This document shows, in pieces, positions 9,560 to 18,304 of a DNA stretch of 64,000 nucleotides. The notes beneath the pieces were generated by a model. That model was given only the letters and a program-made list of their open reading frames with translations. It was not told the origin of the DNA and ran no database searches. This DNA is from Advenella incenata (GTDB lineage Bacteria; Pseudomonadota; Gammaproteobacteria; Burkholderiales; Burkholderiaceae_B), in contig NZ_SHKO01000001.1 in the NCBI RefSeq assembly GCF_004217095.1, forward strand, positions 1,302,001-1,366,000, in the 5' to 3' direction. A program made the translations under genes and the position numbers. How positions within the stretch are numbered: the first letter of the stretch is position 1; each line of letters begins with the position of its first letter.

Positions 9560-9678
9560 CTTGATCAATACTGCTGCGGCCCGCTTCGGTCAAAAAATTG
9601 GAGCTTGATCGAAGCGGCAAGGCAGGGGGTCACTGGGACTCCCTGCATTCCGGATATCTACGAGCTGTCCGAGAGGGC
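9531..9678 (-). ncRNA. Candidate structured small RNA or yggT leader
   Basis: On the minus strand a promoter TTAAGA-17-TATAAT (the -10 at 9690-9685) would start RNA near 9678 and the terminator would end it near 9531, about 148 nt. Inside are two strong hairpins: GCAGGG/CCCTGC enclosing 12-13 bases (9632-9656 area), and CCGCTTCG/CGAAGCGG extended by TCAA/TTGA (9580-9616 area). A 5' CGGACAGC (9673-9666 area) is complementary, with one mismatch, to GCCGTCCG near the 3' end. No open frame fits. It could be an independent RNA or an attenuated leader for yggT; I do not recognise the family. Confidence 0.45.
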
Positions 9679-9684
9679 AACATC

Positions 9685-9713
9685 ATTATAACCGGAGTGA
9701 TGCCGCGTCTTAA
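9685..9713 (-). promoter_or_regulatory. Sigma-70-like promoter inside the 3' end of the H1-like gene
   Basis: Read on the minus strand, TTAAGA and a perfect TATAAT (plus-strand ATTATA at 9685-9690) are separated by 17 bases. The -35 element overlaps the stop region of the H1-like gene, so the promoter is internal to that transcription unit. Confidence 0.5.
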
Positions 9714-10486
9714 GGACGACCACCCGTTGGGAATGGCCATGCTGCAGACGTATTGCTTGCGGTTTTTGCATCATCGGCTGACACAGTTTCTGCTACTGGC
9801 GCAGCCGGCGCTTTTTTCACGACTGGCTTTTTGGCAGCAGGTGCCTTCCTAGCGACCGGCTTTTTTGCAGGTGCCTTTTTCGCTACCGTCTTGGCAGGCG
9901 CCTTTTTGGCAACGGCTTTTTTAACCGGTGCTTTTTTGGCCACTGCTTTTTTAGCGACGGCTTTCTTGGCTGGTGCTTTTTTAGCTACGGCCTTTTTGGC
10001 AACAGCTTTCTTGGCTGGTGCTTTTTTGGCGACAACTTTTTTAGCAACGGCTTTCTTGGCTGGTGCTTTTTTAGCTACGGCCTTTTTAGCAACGGCTTTC
10101 TTGGCAGGCGCTTTTTTGGCGACAGCTTTTTTAGCCACTGCTTTCTTGGCAACAGCTTTCTTGGCTGGTGCTTTTTTAGCTACGGCCTTTTTGGCAACAG
10201 CTTTCTTGGCTGGTGCTTTTTTGGCGACGGCCTTTTTGGCAACAGCTTTTTTGGCTGGCGCTTTTTTAGCGACTGTCTTTTTAGCTACGGCTTTCTTGGC
10301 AACTGCCTTTTTGGCTGGTGCTTTTTTGGCAACTGTTTTTTTGGCCACTGCTTTTTTAGCAACGACTTTTTTGGCAGGTGTTTTCTTCACAACTGCTTTC
10401 TTGGCAGGGGCCTTTTTGGCAACTGCTTTCTTGGCTGCAGGTTTGGCTGCAGCTTTCTTTACAGCTTTCTTGGCGGTAGTAGCCAT
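9710..10486 (-). CDS. Histone H1-like Lys/Ala-repeat DNA-binding protein
   Basis: A 258-residue, extremely basic protein. After [20 protein letters not shown] nearly the whole chain is short repeats of the type [10 protein letters not shown], each roughly five or ten residues, up to about residue 220. It ends in a non-repetitive, slightly acidic tail with [13 protein letters not shown]. It resembles the H1-like nucleoid proteins of Bordetella (BpH1 type), which bind DNA through lysine side chains and vary in repeat number between strains. At DNA level the repeat is a roughly 45-base imperfect tandem unit, prone to length change. A 680-base AT-richer stretch without genes lies upstream. Confidence 0.88.
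   Translation of the reverse strand: MATTAKKAVKKAAAKPAAKKAVAKKAPAKKAVVKKTPAKKVVAKKAVAKKTVAKKAPAKKAVAKKAVAKKTVAKKAPAKKAVAKKAVAKKAPAKKAVAKKAVAKKAPAKKAVAKKAVAKKAVAKKAPAKKAVAKKAVAKKAPAKKAVAKKVVAKKAPAKKAVAKKAVAKKAPAKKAVAKKAVAKKAPVKKAVAKKAPAKTVAKKAPAKKPVARKAPAAKKPVVKKAPAAPVAETVSADDAKTASNTSAAWPFPTGGRP
9850..10470. repeat. Imperfect tandem repeat array coding the Lys/Ala repeats
   Basis: Units built from GGCAACAGCTTTCTTGGCTGG-like and CTTTTTTAGCTACGG-like blocks (plus-strand reading) repeat about every 30-45 bases. The sequence drifts mostly at third codon positions, so the array is under protein-level constraint. Confidence 0.85.
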
Positions 10487-11167
10487 GATATTGCTCCTTA
10501 GAAAGGGTCCTAATCACAAATTAAAAATACATCTACGTAGATATAATTCAAGACAAGCAACGAAAGAGCTTGGCTTAACTACCATTTGATATGTTCCCCA
10601 CGCTGTGTGCGAAACATCTCAAATGGATCTGATGAAATGAATTCAAATTCCATCATAAGCGTAAGGGTAACGCATAACGTCGTATAACGAAAGAATTTCT
10701 TATTGATATTATTGGCTTAACTCAATTTATTGAGCTCTCAGGACGGTTGATCGGGTGTTTTGTATTCATCTGAAATTTTCATCTTGAGCATGCGCGGTGA
10801 TTTTTCAAATTGCAGATCTCGATTTCAACTGTGTTCTTTAATCGCAATAGCAAGTGCATGATCGGCTCGTATCAGGTGGCGCATCGTCTTCATCCGGTTT
10901 GTTGAAAACCCATGCCGGATTTCGCAAAGCCAGTGTTTGCAACGCTTTGCGGCATGCGTGTAAATTTTCAAAACGCATTGCGTGTGAACAGGCGGTGCGT
11001 TTACGGTATTCAGGTCTAATCGATTATCCGACTTCGGACAGGTTCATGCGAATGTCTGAACGCTTGCCACAGAAGGACTTGGCTAAAACAGCAAAAGCAT
11101 CTGCTTATGTGTTGTGAGAGGTTTTGTTAAAAACCAACATTTTCGCAACAAGATGCGCGTTCAAAAG
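10487..11167. other. Gene-free, AT-richer intergenic stretch
   Basis: About 680 bases between the H1-like gene and the gltX terminator. The short frames here (for example on the plus strand at 10854-11117) show no domain, no good ribosome binding site and no typical codon use. The promoter and leader of the H1-like gene must lie at its left end. No other structure was recognised. Confidence 0.6.
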
Positions 11168-11200
11168 AAAAAAACGCTGCGAATGAGGCAGCGTTTTTTT
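11168..11200 (-). terminator. Bidirectional terminator after gltX
   Basis: CGCTGC (11175-11180) pairs with GCAGCG (11188-11193) around GAATGAG, flanked by seven A and seven T, so it works on both strands; gltX ends 41 bases away. Confidence 0.9.
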
Positions 11201-11240
11201 CTTTCGGCATCACATCAATCAGCCAGGTTTGCAGCGAACG

Positions 11241-12656
11241 TTAAACTTTATCGAGCCGTTGCAGAACGATATCGCGACCCAGAATGGACAGCACGGCATC
11301 GATGGCGGGCGTCTGTTTTTGGCCTGTGACGGCAACTCGCAATGGGATACCAAGTTGCGGCATTTTCAAGCTGTTGTCGGCCAGAAACTGTTTGACCAGT
11401 GCGGCCAGTGCAGGCACATCCCATGAATCTATCGCGGCAGCTGCGGCTGCGAATTTCTTCAGCGTTGCGCGTGCCTCTTCGGTCAACACGGTAGCGGCAA
11501 GCTGTGGATCTGCCGGCTGATATGGGGCGCAAAAGAGCATTGCGTTATCGGCCAGTTGTTCAAGTGTTTCTGCCCGATCACGGAACAAATTCAAAATGGC
11601 GACCAGATCCAGGCCTGCAGTGTTGCCGCCGCGTGCGGCAATGCGCGGCGCAACATGGGCGACCAATGCGTCGTCGTTCAGTTCTCTGATGTAGTGCGCG
11701 TTTACCCAATTGAGTTTTTTGGGGTCCCATTGCGCGGCAGACTTGGACAGATTACGCGTGTCGAACCACTGCACGAACTGATCGCGAGTGAACAGTTCCT
11801 GGTCGCCATGGCTCCATCCCAGTCGGGCCAGATAGTTGATCATGGCCTCGGGAAGATAGCCCTGCGTATCATAGTCCATGACACTGACCGCGCCGTGGCG
11901 CTTGGACAGTTTCTGGCCATCGGGCCCCAGAATCATCGGCAGATGCCCATACTCCGGTACCGTTGCGCCCAGCGCTTTCAGAATATTGATCTGGCGGGGG
12001 GTGTTATTGACATGGTCGTCTCCGCGGATCACATGAGTGATTTGCATATCGTGATCGTCTACCACCACACAGAAGTTGTAGGTAGGCGTGCCATCCGGGC
12101 GGGCAATAATCAGATCGTCAAGCTCGGCATTATCGATTGAAATGGGGCCTTTGAGCATATCGTTCCAGGTCACCGCGCCTTCTTGTGGATTGCGGAACCT
12201 GACAACCGGCTTGCGTCCTTCCGGCACCGGCGGCAGCGTTTTGCCAGGCTCAGGTCGCCAGGTGCCATCATATTTTGGCTTGCGCCCCTGCGCCTTGGCT
12301 GTTTCGCGCATCTGCTCCACTTCTTCCGGGCTGCTGTAGCAGTAGTAGGCCGTACCTGCTTGCAGCATGGACGCCAGCACCTGCTTATAGCGATCGATTC
12401 GCTGCATCTGATAGAAGGGGCCTTCGTCTGCATCCAGTGACAGCCATTTCATGCCGTCCAGAATGGCCTGTACCGCTTCCGGTGTAGAGCGCTGCACGTC
12501 GGTATCTTCGACACGCAGCACGAATGTGCCGTTGTGATGGCGGGCAAAGGCCCAGGAAAACAGGGCGGTGCGTGCACCTCCCAGGTGAAGATAGCCGGTA
12601 GGAGAGGGGGCGAACCGGGTGCGAACTGCTGTCGGGGCAGATTGGGACGTATTCAT
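11241..12656 (-). CDS. gltX: Glutamyl-tRNA synthetase
   Basis: A 471-residue class I aminoacyl-tRNA synthetase charging tRNA-Glu. The HIGH-type motif is in [20 protein letters not shown] (about 16-35), the KMSKS-type loop is [10 protein letters not shown] near residue 255, and the anticodon-binding helical domain fills the C-terminal third, ending [12 protein letters not shown]. Length is normal for the discriminating bacterial enzyme. It is a single-gene unit, divergent from the GNAT gene. Confidence 0.97.
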   Translation of the reverse strand: MNTSQSAPTAVRTRFAPSPTGYLHLGGARTALFSWAFARHHNGTFVLRVEDTDVQRSTPEAVQAILDGMKWLSLDADEGPFYQMQRIDRYKQVLASMLQAGTAYYCYSSPEEVEQMRETAKAQGRKPKYDGTWRPEPGKTLPPVPEGRKPVVRFRNPQEGAVTWNDMLKGPISIDNAELDDLIIARPDGTPTYNFCVVVDDHDMQITHVIRGDDHVNNTPRQINILKALGATVPEYGHLPMILGPDGQKLSKRHGAVSVMDYDTQGYLPEAMINYLARLGWSHGDQELFTRDQFVQWFDTRNLSKSAAQWDPKKLNWVNAHYIRELNDDALVAHVAPRIAARGGNTAGLDLVAILNLFRDRAETLEQLADNAMLFCAPYQPADPQLAATVLTEEARATLKKFAAAAAAIDSWDVPALAALVKQFLADNSLKMPQLGIPLRVAVTGQKQTPAIDAVLSILGRDIVLQRLDKV

Positions 12657-12787
12657 TGTGATTGCTCGGCAATTGGATAAATCAGAAGAGAGTCAGTTTA
12701 AAATGTTATGAATGACCAGAGCAAACGAATCAGCTGTTTATATAAAAAGATCTGGCCCGTTCAAATCATTCAACCCCAAGAGGATGT

Positions 12788-15256
12788 ATGTTGCGTCACC
12801 GACTCGCGGCATTTTTTGAACCACGCTCGCTATGTGTCATCGCCGACACCGAGCTTGCCATTTTCACGCAGGTTCCCGCCTACCTGAAGGCAGCCACCGA
12901 TCTGCTGTCGCTGCCTGAAGACTTGACGTTGGCACAGCAGCAACTGCGGCATTGGACAATGACGCCCGGCCGAGATCTTGCTGTGATATGTGTCCGGTCC
13001 GGACTGTTGGCAGCCGTTTTGCAGCAAATGGCGGTGGCGCCGCCGCGCGCCGTTCTGTTGTTGCCCGGCCAGGTGGTTGACCAGGCACCGCAAAATACCC
13101 GCGATCTGGTCCAGGATTGGTGCAGGGACCATGGGGTCATGCTGCTGGGGCCGCGCGCCTTTGGTATTTATCGCCCGCATCTGAATCTGAACCTGAGTCT
13201 GGCGCAAATGCAGCCACGTGCAGGCCGGATTGCCGTGATATCGCAATCGCGAATGCTGTTGCGTTCGATTATCGACTGGGCTGAAGACGTCGACCTGGGA
13301 TTGTCTGCTGCCGTATCGCTGGGAGAAGTGACCGATGTCGATCTGCCTGAGCTGGTCGAGTATCTGGCTACCGATGCGCGCACCGACAGTATCGCGTTGT
13401 ACCTGGACAAACTCACCTCGGGCAGGGAACTGATCAGCGCTTTGCGCGCCGCATCCAGTGTGAAGCCAGTGATTGTATTGCGTGCCGGTCGAGCAGATCC
13501 GGAACTGTCCGGCAGCGATGTGGTGCTCGATGCCGCGCTCAGGCGCGCAGGCGCGATTCGCGTGAATTATTTCGTTGAGCTGTTTGCAGCAATCAAGGCC
13601 ATGTCGTATGCCAGAAGACCGCGCGGCGGCAAAATTGCCATGCTTGCCAATGGTCGCGCTTCGGCGCAATTGGTGCAGGATGCCATTCCTGCCGACAGTT
13701 CCATGTCGATGGCCCCGCTCACGCAGAGTACGGTCAAGTGCCTGAGTGAAATCTTTGGCGTCAGTACGCTGGTTGATAATCCGGTCATTCCGTATGTGCC
13801 CCTGACGCCCGAAGCCCTGATCGATGGCTTGCAGTGCCTGATCGCTGATAGCCAGGTCGATGCCGTCATGGTCATTCTGGCGCCAGACGAATTCTGCGAT
13901 ATGCAGCAAGTGGTCAAGGCGCTGGCGGCATTTGCACCTGGCGCGAAGAAGCCGATCGTGACCTGCCTGCTGGGCGAAGCCAAAATGCGCCCTCTGCGCC
14001 GGTTGCTTGATCAGGCGGGCATGCCTGCCTTTCGCACGCCCGAAACGGCGCTCAGTGCCGTTTTGTCGCTTACTTCTTACCACTATAATCAGCAACTGTT
14101 GCAGCAAACCCGTTATGTGCATTCCGGGCAGCGGCCGGCTGAACTTGAGCAGGCGCGCGCGATTCTGGAGACGGCCAGTAGTGCTGCTGCGAGCGAGCTT
14201 ACCCGTGAGCAATGCATTGGGCTGGTCAACTGTTTTCATGCGGACGTACGCTGGGACCGTGACGAAGATGATGAGCGCTTCAGTACGCTGGATGACGTTC
14301 CGTCTGTCATGATCCGTGTCAGTCGCGATCCGATTTTCGGGCCGTGGATCTGGTTCGGGGAGGGCGGGCATCTGGTTCGCTTTTCGGCCTCGGATCGGGG
14401 GGTGGACCTGCCGCCGCTGAACCTGAATTTGGCCGGCAAGCTGATCGAGCGCAGCCGGGTCTGGCGCCAGGAACTGCAGTCTTATGTCGAACCGCAAATC
14501 CTGCGCAAGTTGCAGGGGCTGCTGGAGACCATCAGCGAAATGGTTAGCGAGCTGCCCGCCATTGAGTCAATGCAGTTGGATCCGATCATCCTTGGCTATC
14601 GGGACCTGCATGTTCGCGAAATCCGCATCCGGCTGGCCAAGTCGCTGCCTGCGCAGATCCCGCAGAAAACCGGCTTCAGTCATATGGCGATATATCCTTA
14701 TCCAACGCACTTGGTTCAGGATCGTGTTTTTGCAGACGGCTCGCCCTGGGTGTTGCGACCTATTCGTCCCGAAGATGCTGATGCATTGCAGGAGTTCATC
14801 CGCGGGCTTTCTGAAAGATCACGCTATATGCGTTTTGTGTCCATGATGCGTGAACTCACCCCCAAGATGCTCACTCGCTACACGTATGTGGACTATCATC
14901 GCGAACTCGCCCTGGTGGCTACTACGCAAATACCGAATCCCGCCAACCGCGGTTTACCGCAAGAGATCATTATCGGCCTGGCGCATTACCTGCGTAATGC
15001 CGATGGTGTAGGTGCGGAATATGCCCTGGTCATTAGCGACCAATGGCAAAAACGCGGTCTTGGAAGCAGCCTGATGCAAGCGCTTATCTTGGCTGCCCGT
15101 CAGCAGCAACTGAGCTATCTTGAGGGTGTGGTGCTCTCGAGCAATCGACCCATGTTGCATCTGATGACGTCTCTGGGCTTTATCAACGAAGAAGATGCGG
15201 AAGATCCGTCGATGCGCCGGGTCTGGTTGCCGCTGACCATGGCGGAACAAGCCTGA
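12788..15256 (+). CDS. Pat-like protein: CoA-binding/acyl-CoA-synthetase-like domains fused to a GNAT acetyltransferase
   Basis: 822 residues. The N-terminal ~130 match the CoA-binding Rossmann domain of NDP-forming acyl-CoA synthetases (start LAAFFEPRSLCVI), followed by a succinyl-CoA-synthetase-like domain (~135-430). The C-terminal ~160 are a GNAT domain (LRPIRPEDADALQEF, then the acetyl-CoA loop QKRGLGSSLM near 752-761). This order is that of Pat/YfiQ lysine acetyltransferases, which acetylate acetyl-CoA synthetase and other enzymes. The region between ~450 and 620, where Pat has an ATP-grasp domain, is short and lacks recognisable ATP-binding motifs, so regulation may differ. Function by homology only. 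Confidence 0.8.
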   Translation: MLRHRLAAFFEPRSLCVIADTELAIFTQVPAYLKAATDLLSLPEDLTLAQQQLRHWTMTPGRDLAVICVRSGLLAAVLQQMAVAPPRAVLLLPGQVVDQAPQNTRDLVQDWCRDHGVMLLGPRAFGIYRPHLNLNLSLAQMQPRAGRIAVISQSRMLLRSIIDWAEDVDLGLSAAVSLGEVTDVDLPELVEYLATDARTDSIALYLDKLTSGRELISALRAASSVKPVIVLRAGRADPELSGSDVVLDAALRRAGAIRVNYFVELFAAIKAMSYARRPRGGKIAMLANGRASAQLVQDAIPADSSMSMAPLTQSTVKCLSEIFGVSTLVDNPVIPYVPLTPEALIDGLQCLIADSQVDAVMVILAPDEFCDMQQVVKALAAFAPGAKKPIVTCLLGEAKMRPLRRLLDQAGMPAFRTPETALSAVLSLTSYHYNQQLLQQTRYVHSGQRPAELEQARAILETASSAAASELTREQCIGLVNCFHADVRWDRDEDDERFSTLDDVPSVMIRVSRDPIFGPWIWFGEGGHLVRFSASDRGVDLPPLNLNLAGKLIERSRVWRQELQSYVEPQILRKLQGLLETISEMVSELPAIESMQLDPIILGYRDLHVREIRIRLAKSLPAQIPQKTGFSHMAIYPYPTHLVQDRVFADGSPWVLRPIRPEDADALQEFIRGLSERSRYMRFVSMMRELTPKMLTRYTYVDYHRELALVATTQIPNPANRGLPQEIIIGLAHYLRNADGVGAEYALVISDQWQKRGLGSSLMQALILAARQQQLSYLEGVVLSSNRPMLHLMTSLGFINEEDAEDPSMRRVWLPLTMAEQA

Positions 15257-15444
15257 CTCCAGCCTGGGGGCAAGTTGGTATGTTGATATCGGTGGCAGAC
15301 ACAGGCCGCAGGCTCGCCGGGCCCTGAACGGGACGGGCAACTATTGCCGGCGGTAGCCATTGGCGACGTCGGTCATGACAATTGAAATGACAGCGGAGTT
15401 GGGCAATGGATGTGCCGCTATATATATTGCCAATTTGTATTGTC

Positions 15445-15484
15445 AATTGCCGTCAATGATATTTATTGACGGCAATTTTTTTTC
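15445..15484 (+). terminator. Rho-independent terminator downstream of the Pat-like gene
   Basis: A 13-bp perfect stem AATTGCCGTCAAT (15445-15457) with ATTGACGGCAATT (15465-15477), a seven-base loop and a T run to 15483. It sits 190 bases after the stop; nothing coding was seen between. Confidence 0.85.
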
Positions 15485-15521
15485 CTGCAGGAAAATACGC
15501 GGCAGCCCGAGGTAAAAAATA

Positions 15522-16217
15522 TTATTGCGTGATTTTTTGCAGAAAGGCCGAGATATCGTTGATCTCATCCAGATTGACCGAGTGCGCCATGGGGTATGTA
15601 CGCCATTCGGTATTGCTGTAATTGTTTGCCAGCAGCCACTCGCGTGTTTGCTGGGCGAAACTGATATCGACGACCGGATCATAGGTGCCATGCGCGATGA
15701 AAATCGGCATGTCCAGATGTGCAGTGTTATGTTCAGCAACGGTTTTGTCCGCCATGGGCAGATAGCCCGACAGACAGATCAGGCCGGCCAGTTTCTTTTC
15801 CGAGCGCAGGCCGGTTTGATAGGCCATCGCGCAGCCTTGGGAAAAACCGGCAAGAATAATGTTTTCAGTTGGCACGCCGCGTTCGTTTTCCCGTCTGATC
15901 AACGCTTCAATGGCGGCCTGTGACGTGCGCAGGCCGGATTCGTCGACATCACGACTGACATTGCTCAGCGCGATGATGTCATACCAGGCACGCATCGGCA
16001 TCTGGTTGTTGATGGTGACGGGGCGCACCGGCGCGTTCGGAAACACAAAACGGATGCGTTTGTCGGCGGGCAGGCGCAGTTCAGGGATGACCGGCACAAA
16101 ATCATTGGCATCGGCGCCCAGCCCATGCATCCAGATAACAGAATGAGTGGGCGCAGCTGTCTTGTCGCTGCCGTGTTCAATTTGCACGCAGTCCAGTAAT
16201 TCTTCCATTTGATTCAT
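15522..16217 (-). CDS. Carboxylesterase/phospholipase-family alpha/beta hydrolase
   Basis: 231 residues of the acyl-protein-thioesterase/carboxylesterase family. The oxyanion segment is [13 protein letters not shown] (28-40), the nucleophile elbow GFSQG is 124-128 (Ser126), the Asp is in [10 protein letters not shown] and the His in PMAHSV. There is no signal peptide, so it is cytoplasmic. Members hydrolyse short-chain esters; the natural substrate is unknown. Its ATG overlaps the yjgA stop by four bases, indicating translational coupling. Confidence 0.88.
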   Translation of the reverse strand: MNQMEELLDCVQIEHGSDKTAAPTHSVIWMHGLGADANDFVPVIPELRLPADKRIRFVFPNAPVRPVTINNQMPMRAWYDIIALSNVSRDVDESGLRTSQAAIEALIRRENERGVPTENIILAGFSQGCAMAYQTGLRSEKKLAGLICLSGYLPMADKTVAEHNTAHLDMPIFIAHGTYDPVVDISFAQQTREWLLANNYSNTEWRTYPMAHSVNLDEINDISAFLQKITQ

Positions 16218-16753
16218 TCCTTGGTCAGCAACAGCTTGATGGCCTGAAAAAGGGCCCGATAGTGTTTGCGCTGCTGTTCGTGCCCGGCTGGCAGCGCTGC
16301 ATTCTGCTCGCGTTCGCGGCGTGCGCCGCGAATCAGGGTGCGCAGGGCTTGCGCATCGGCTTGAGGATAGTCATTGAGCAGGCGAGTCAGGGCCTCGTCT
16401 TCGTCAATTAAACGATCGCGCAGCGTTTCCATGCGGTGCATGTTTGCGGTCTGTTCACGCGAGCCGTGTTCCCATTCGTCCATTTTTTTTGCAATGGCTG
16501 CAGTATCGGCGGTGCGCAGCAACTTGCCAACATAATGAATCTGCCTGCGCCGGCCTTCACGCCCGGTGGTTTTTTGCGCCATGCGAACGGCTTCAAGCGT
16601 TTTTTCGTCCAGATCCAATTGCTTGACTTTTTCCATTGGCAACTCTACCACTTGCTTGCCCAGTTCCAGTATGGCAAGCAATTCGCGCTTTACCTGGGAT
16701 TTGCTGGGACGGTCATAAAGCGGTCCGTCATCGCTCTGATCTGCATTCTGCAT
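16214..16753 (-). CDS. yjgA: Ribosome-associated protein YjgA (DarP, DUF615)
   Basis: 179 residues, highly charged and predicted mostly helical, with the family features [23 protein letters not shown] (residues ~17-39, shown here in part) and [17 protein letters not shown]. DarP associates with 50S precursors and helps late large-subunit assembly. First gene of a two-gene minus-strand unit with the downstream esterase, and divergent from pmbA with 64 bases between the starts. This yjgA/pmbA divergence is widely conserved. Confidence 0.92.
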   Translation of the reverse strand: MQNADQSDDGPLYDRPSKSQVKRELLAILELGKQVVELPMEKVKQLDLDEKTLEAVRMAQKTTGREGRRRQIHYVGKLLRTADTAAIAKKMDEWEHGSREQTANMHRMETLRDRLIDEDEALTRLLNDYPQADAQALRTLIRGARREREQNAALPAGHEQQRKHYRALFQAIKLLLTKE

Positions 16754-16817
16754 ACATCGCTGTCAATAAAATGGTTAATATGTCAGTATGATAACCGCCT
16801 AACGTGAAGCCGTCATA

Positions 16818-18185
16818 ATGAATTCCCGATTGAAACCGAAAACCTCCATGCCCCATACCCAACCCGACTTTGAAGAACTTGTTCAACTGGCGCTGTCTCA
16901 TGCCAAGAAACAGGGCGCCAGCGATGCCGCTGCCGAAGTGTCCGAATCAGGCGGTTTGTCTGTCTCGGTGCGCAAGGGCAATATTGAAACCGTTGAAAAA
17001 ACACAGGACCGCTCGCTGGGCGTGACCGTCTACGCCGGCAACGCGCGTGGGTCGGCGTCGACCTCTGACCTGTCGGCCGCCGCGATCCGCGAAACGGTCC
17101 AGGCTGCCTGGAATATCGCCAAGTACACGGCAAACGACGAAGCCGCCGGCCTGCCCGACGAAGCAGATCTGGCTGTCGAGCAGCCCGATCTGGAGTTGCA
17201 CCGCCCCTGGAATATTTCATCTGAAGAGGCGGCCGAGCTGGCTATCGAGGCCGAAGCCGCTGCGCTGGACTATAGCAAGCAGATTACCAATTCGGAAGGC
17301 GCAGGAGTCGACACCTATCAGGGGCGGTTCGTGCTGGCCAACTCGCGCGGCTTCATGGGGGGGTATCCATACTCTCGCCACGGCATGTCGGTGACGGCCA
17401 TTGCCGGTAAAGGCAACAATATGCACCGCGACTATTGGTATACCTCTGATCGCTACCCCGAGAGGCTGGCCAAAGGTACCGATGTCGGGACGTACGCCGC
17501 GCAACGGGCCCTGTCACGGCTGTCGGCGCGCCGTATCGGCACCGGCAAATATCCGGTCCTGTTCGAGGCGCCGCTCGCACTGGGCCTGCTGGGGGCACTG
17601 ACGCAGGCCATCAGCGGCGGGGCGCTGTATCGTAAATCCACGTTTCTGCTCGATTCGCTGGGCAAGCAGGTGATGGCCGACCATCTGCAGATCAGTGAAA
17701 ATCCCTTCATCAAAGGTGCGCTGGGCAGTTCTGCCTTCGATGACGAAGGCGTTCAGACGCGCGCGCGCCAGTTGCTGACCGATGGCATACTCAATGGCTA
17801 CCTGCTGTCAACCTATACGGCACGTAAACTGGGCATGCGCACCACCGGTAACGCCGGTGGGTCGCACAACCTGCTGCTGAGCTCTTCGCTGACCCGTCGC
17901 ACAGATGATCTGCCGGCCATGCTCAAAAAAATGGGTACTGGCATCCTGGTCACCGAGCTGATTGGCCAGGGGGTGAACTATGTCACTGGTGACTATTCCC
18001 GGGGCGCTTTCGGCTACTGGGTGGAAAATGGCGAAATCCAGCATGCGATCACCGAATTTACGATTGCCGGCAATCTCAGGGATATATTCCTGAACATTGT
18101 CGGTGTCGGTAGCGATGTGATCACACGGGGTTCGAAAACCACAGGTTCGATCCTGATTGATTCAATGGCGATTGCCGGGCAGTAA
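16818..18185 (+). CDS. pmbA: Metalloprotease PmbA (TldD/PmbA family)
   Basis: 455 residues. PmbA (TldE) forms the heterodimeric TldD/PmbA protease that trims unfolded or leader peptides (microcin B17, CcdA); PmbA itself carries no metal site. The N-terminal domain includes VRKGNIETVEKTQDRSLG, and the C-terminal domain has GNAGGSHNLLLSS, GQGVNYVTGDYSRGAFGYWVENG and the end GSILIDSMAIAGQ. Its usual partner TldD is not in the window. The role could be relevant to peptide maturation elsewhere in the genome, but no link is shown. Confidence 0.93.
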   Translation: MNSRLKPKTSMPHTQPDFEELVQLALSHAKKQGASDAAAEVSESGGLSVSVRKGNIETVEKTQDRSLGVTVYAGNARGSASTSDLSAAAIRETVQAAWNIAKYTANDEAAGLPDEADLAVEQPDLELHRPWNISSEEAAELAIEAEAAALDYSKQITNSEGAGVDTYQGRFVLANSRGFMGGYPYSRHGMSVTAIAGKGNNMHRDYWYTSDRYPERLAKGTDVGTYAAQRALSRLSARRIGTGKYPVLFEAPLALGLLGALTQAISGGALYRKSTFLLDSLGKQVMADHLQISENPFIKGALGSSAFDDEGVQTRARQLLTDGILNGYLLSTYTARKLGMRTTGNAGGSHNLLLSSSLTRRTDDLPAMLKKMGTGILVTELIGQGVNYVTGDYSRGAFGYWVENGEIQHAITEFTIAGNLRDIFLNIVGVGSDVITRGSKTTGSILIDSMAIAGQ

Positions 18186-18205
18186 TCCGACCACAGGGAA
18201 AGTAC

Positions 18206-18272
18206 TTAATCCGCTGTAACGCGCTATGTAAATGGACATAGTGCGTGTATATTTAGCGGGTTAAATTTTTTC
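18206..18272 (+). terminator. Nested hairpins with T tail after pmbA
   Basis: An outer stem TTAATCCGCT (18206-18215)/AGCGGGTTAA (18255-18264) encloses an inner stem CGCGCTATGT (18220-18229)/ACATAGTGCG (18236-18245). ATTTTTT follows. It probably ends pmbA transcription, but lying 33 bases before the next start it could also act as a leader element. Confidence 0.65.
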
Positions 18273-18304
18273 CAAGAACAACGAAATACTTCGGAGTAGC
18301 CATT

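Noticed and set aside
9531-9678. 6S RNA or SRP RNA identity for the structured transcript
   Set aside because: Length is near 6S size, but I could not match the conserved 6S bubble or the SRP GGAA-tetraloop motif; left as unassigned.
9850-10470. Regular repeats resembling a CRISPR-like array
   Set aside because: Units are in phase with codons, have no unique spacers and encode the H1-like repeats.
9753-10589. A 278-codon plus-strand frame of Ala/Phe/Leu/Thr repeats
   Set aside because: It is the antisense image of the Lys/Ala-repeat H1-like gene; the repeats keep several frames open. No ribosome binding site or sensible protein chemistry.
10854-11117. 87-codon plus-strand ORF in the long intergenic stretch
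   Set aside because: No domain, no ribosome binding site and composition unlike the neighbouring genes.
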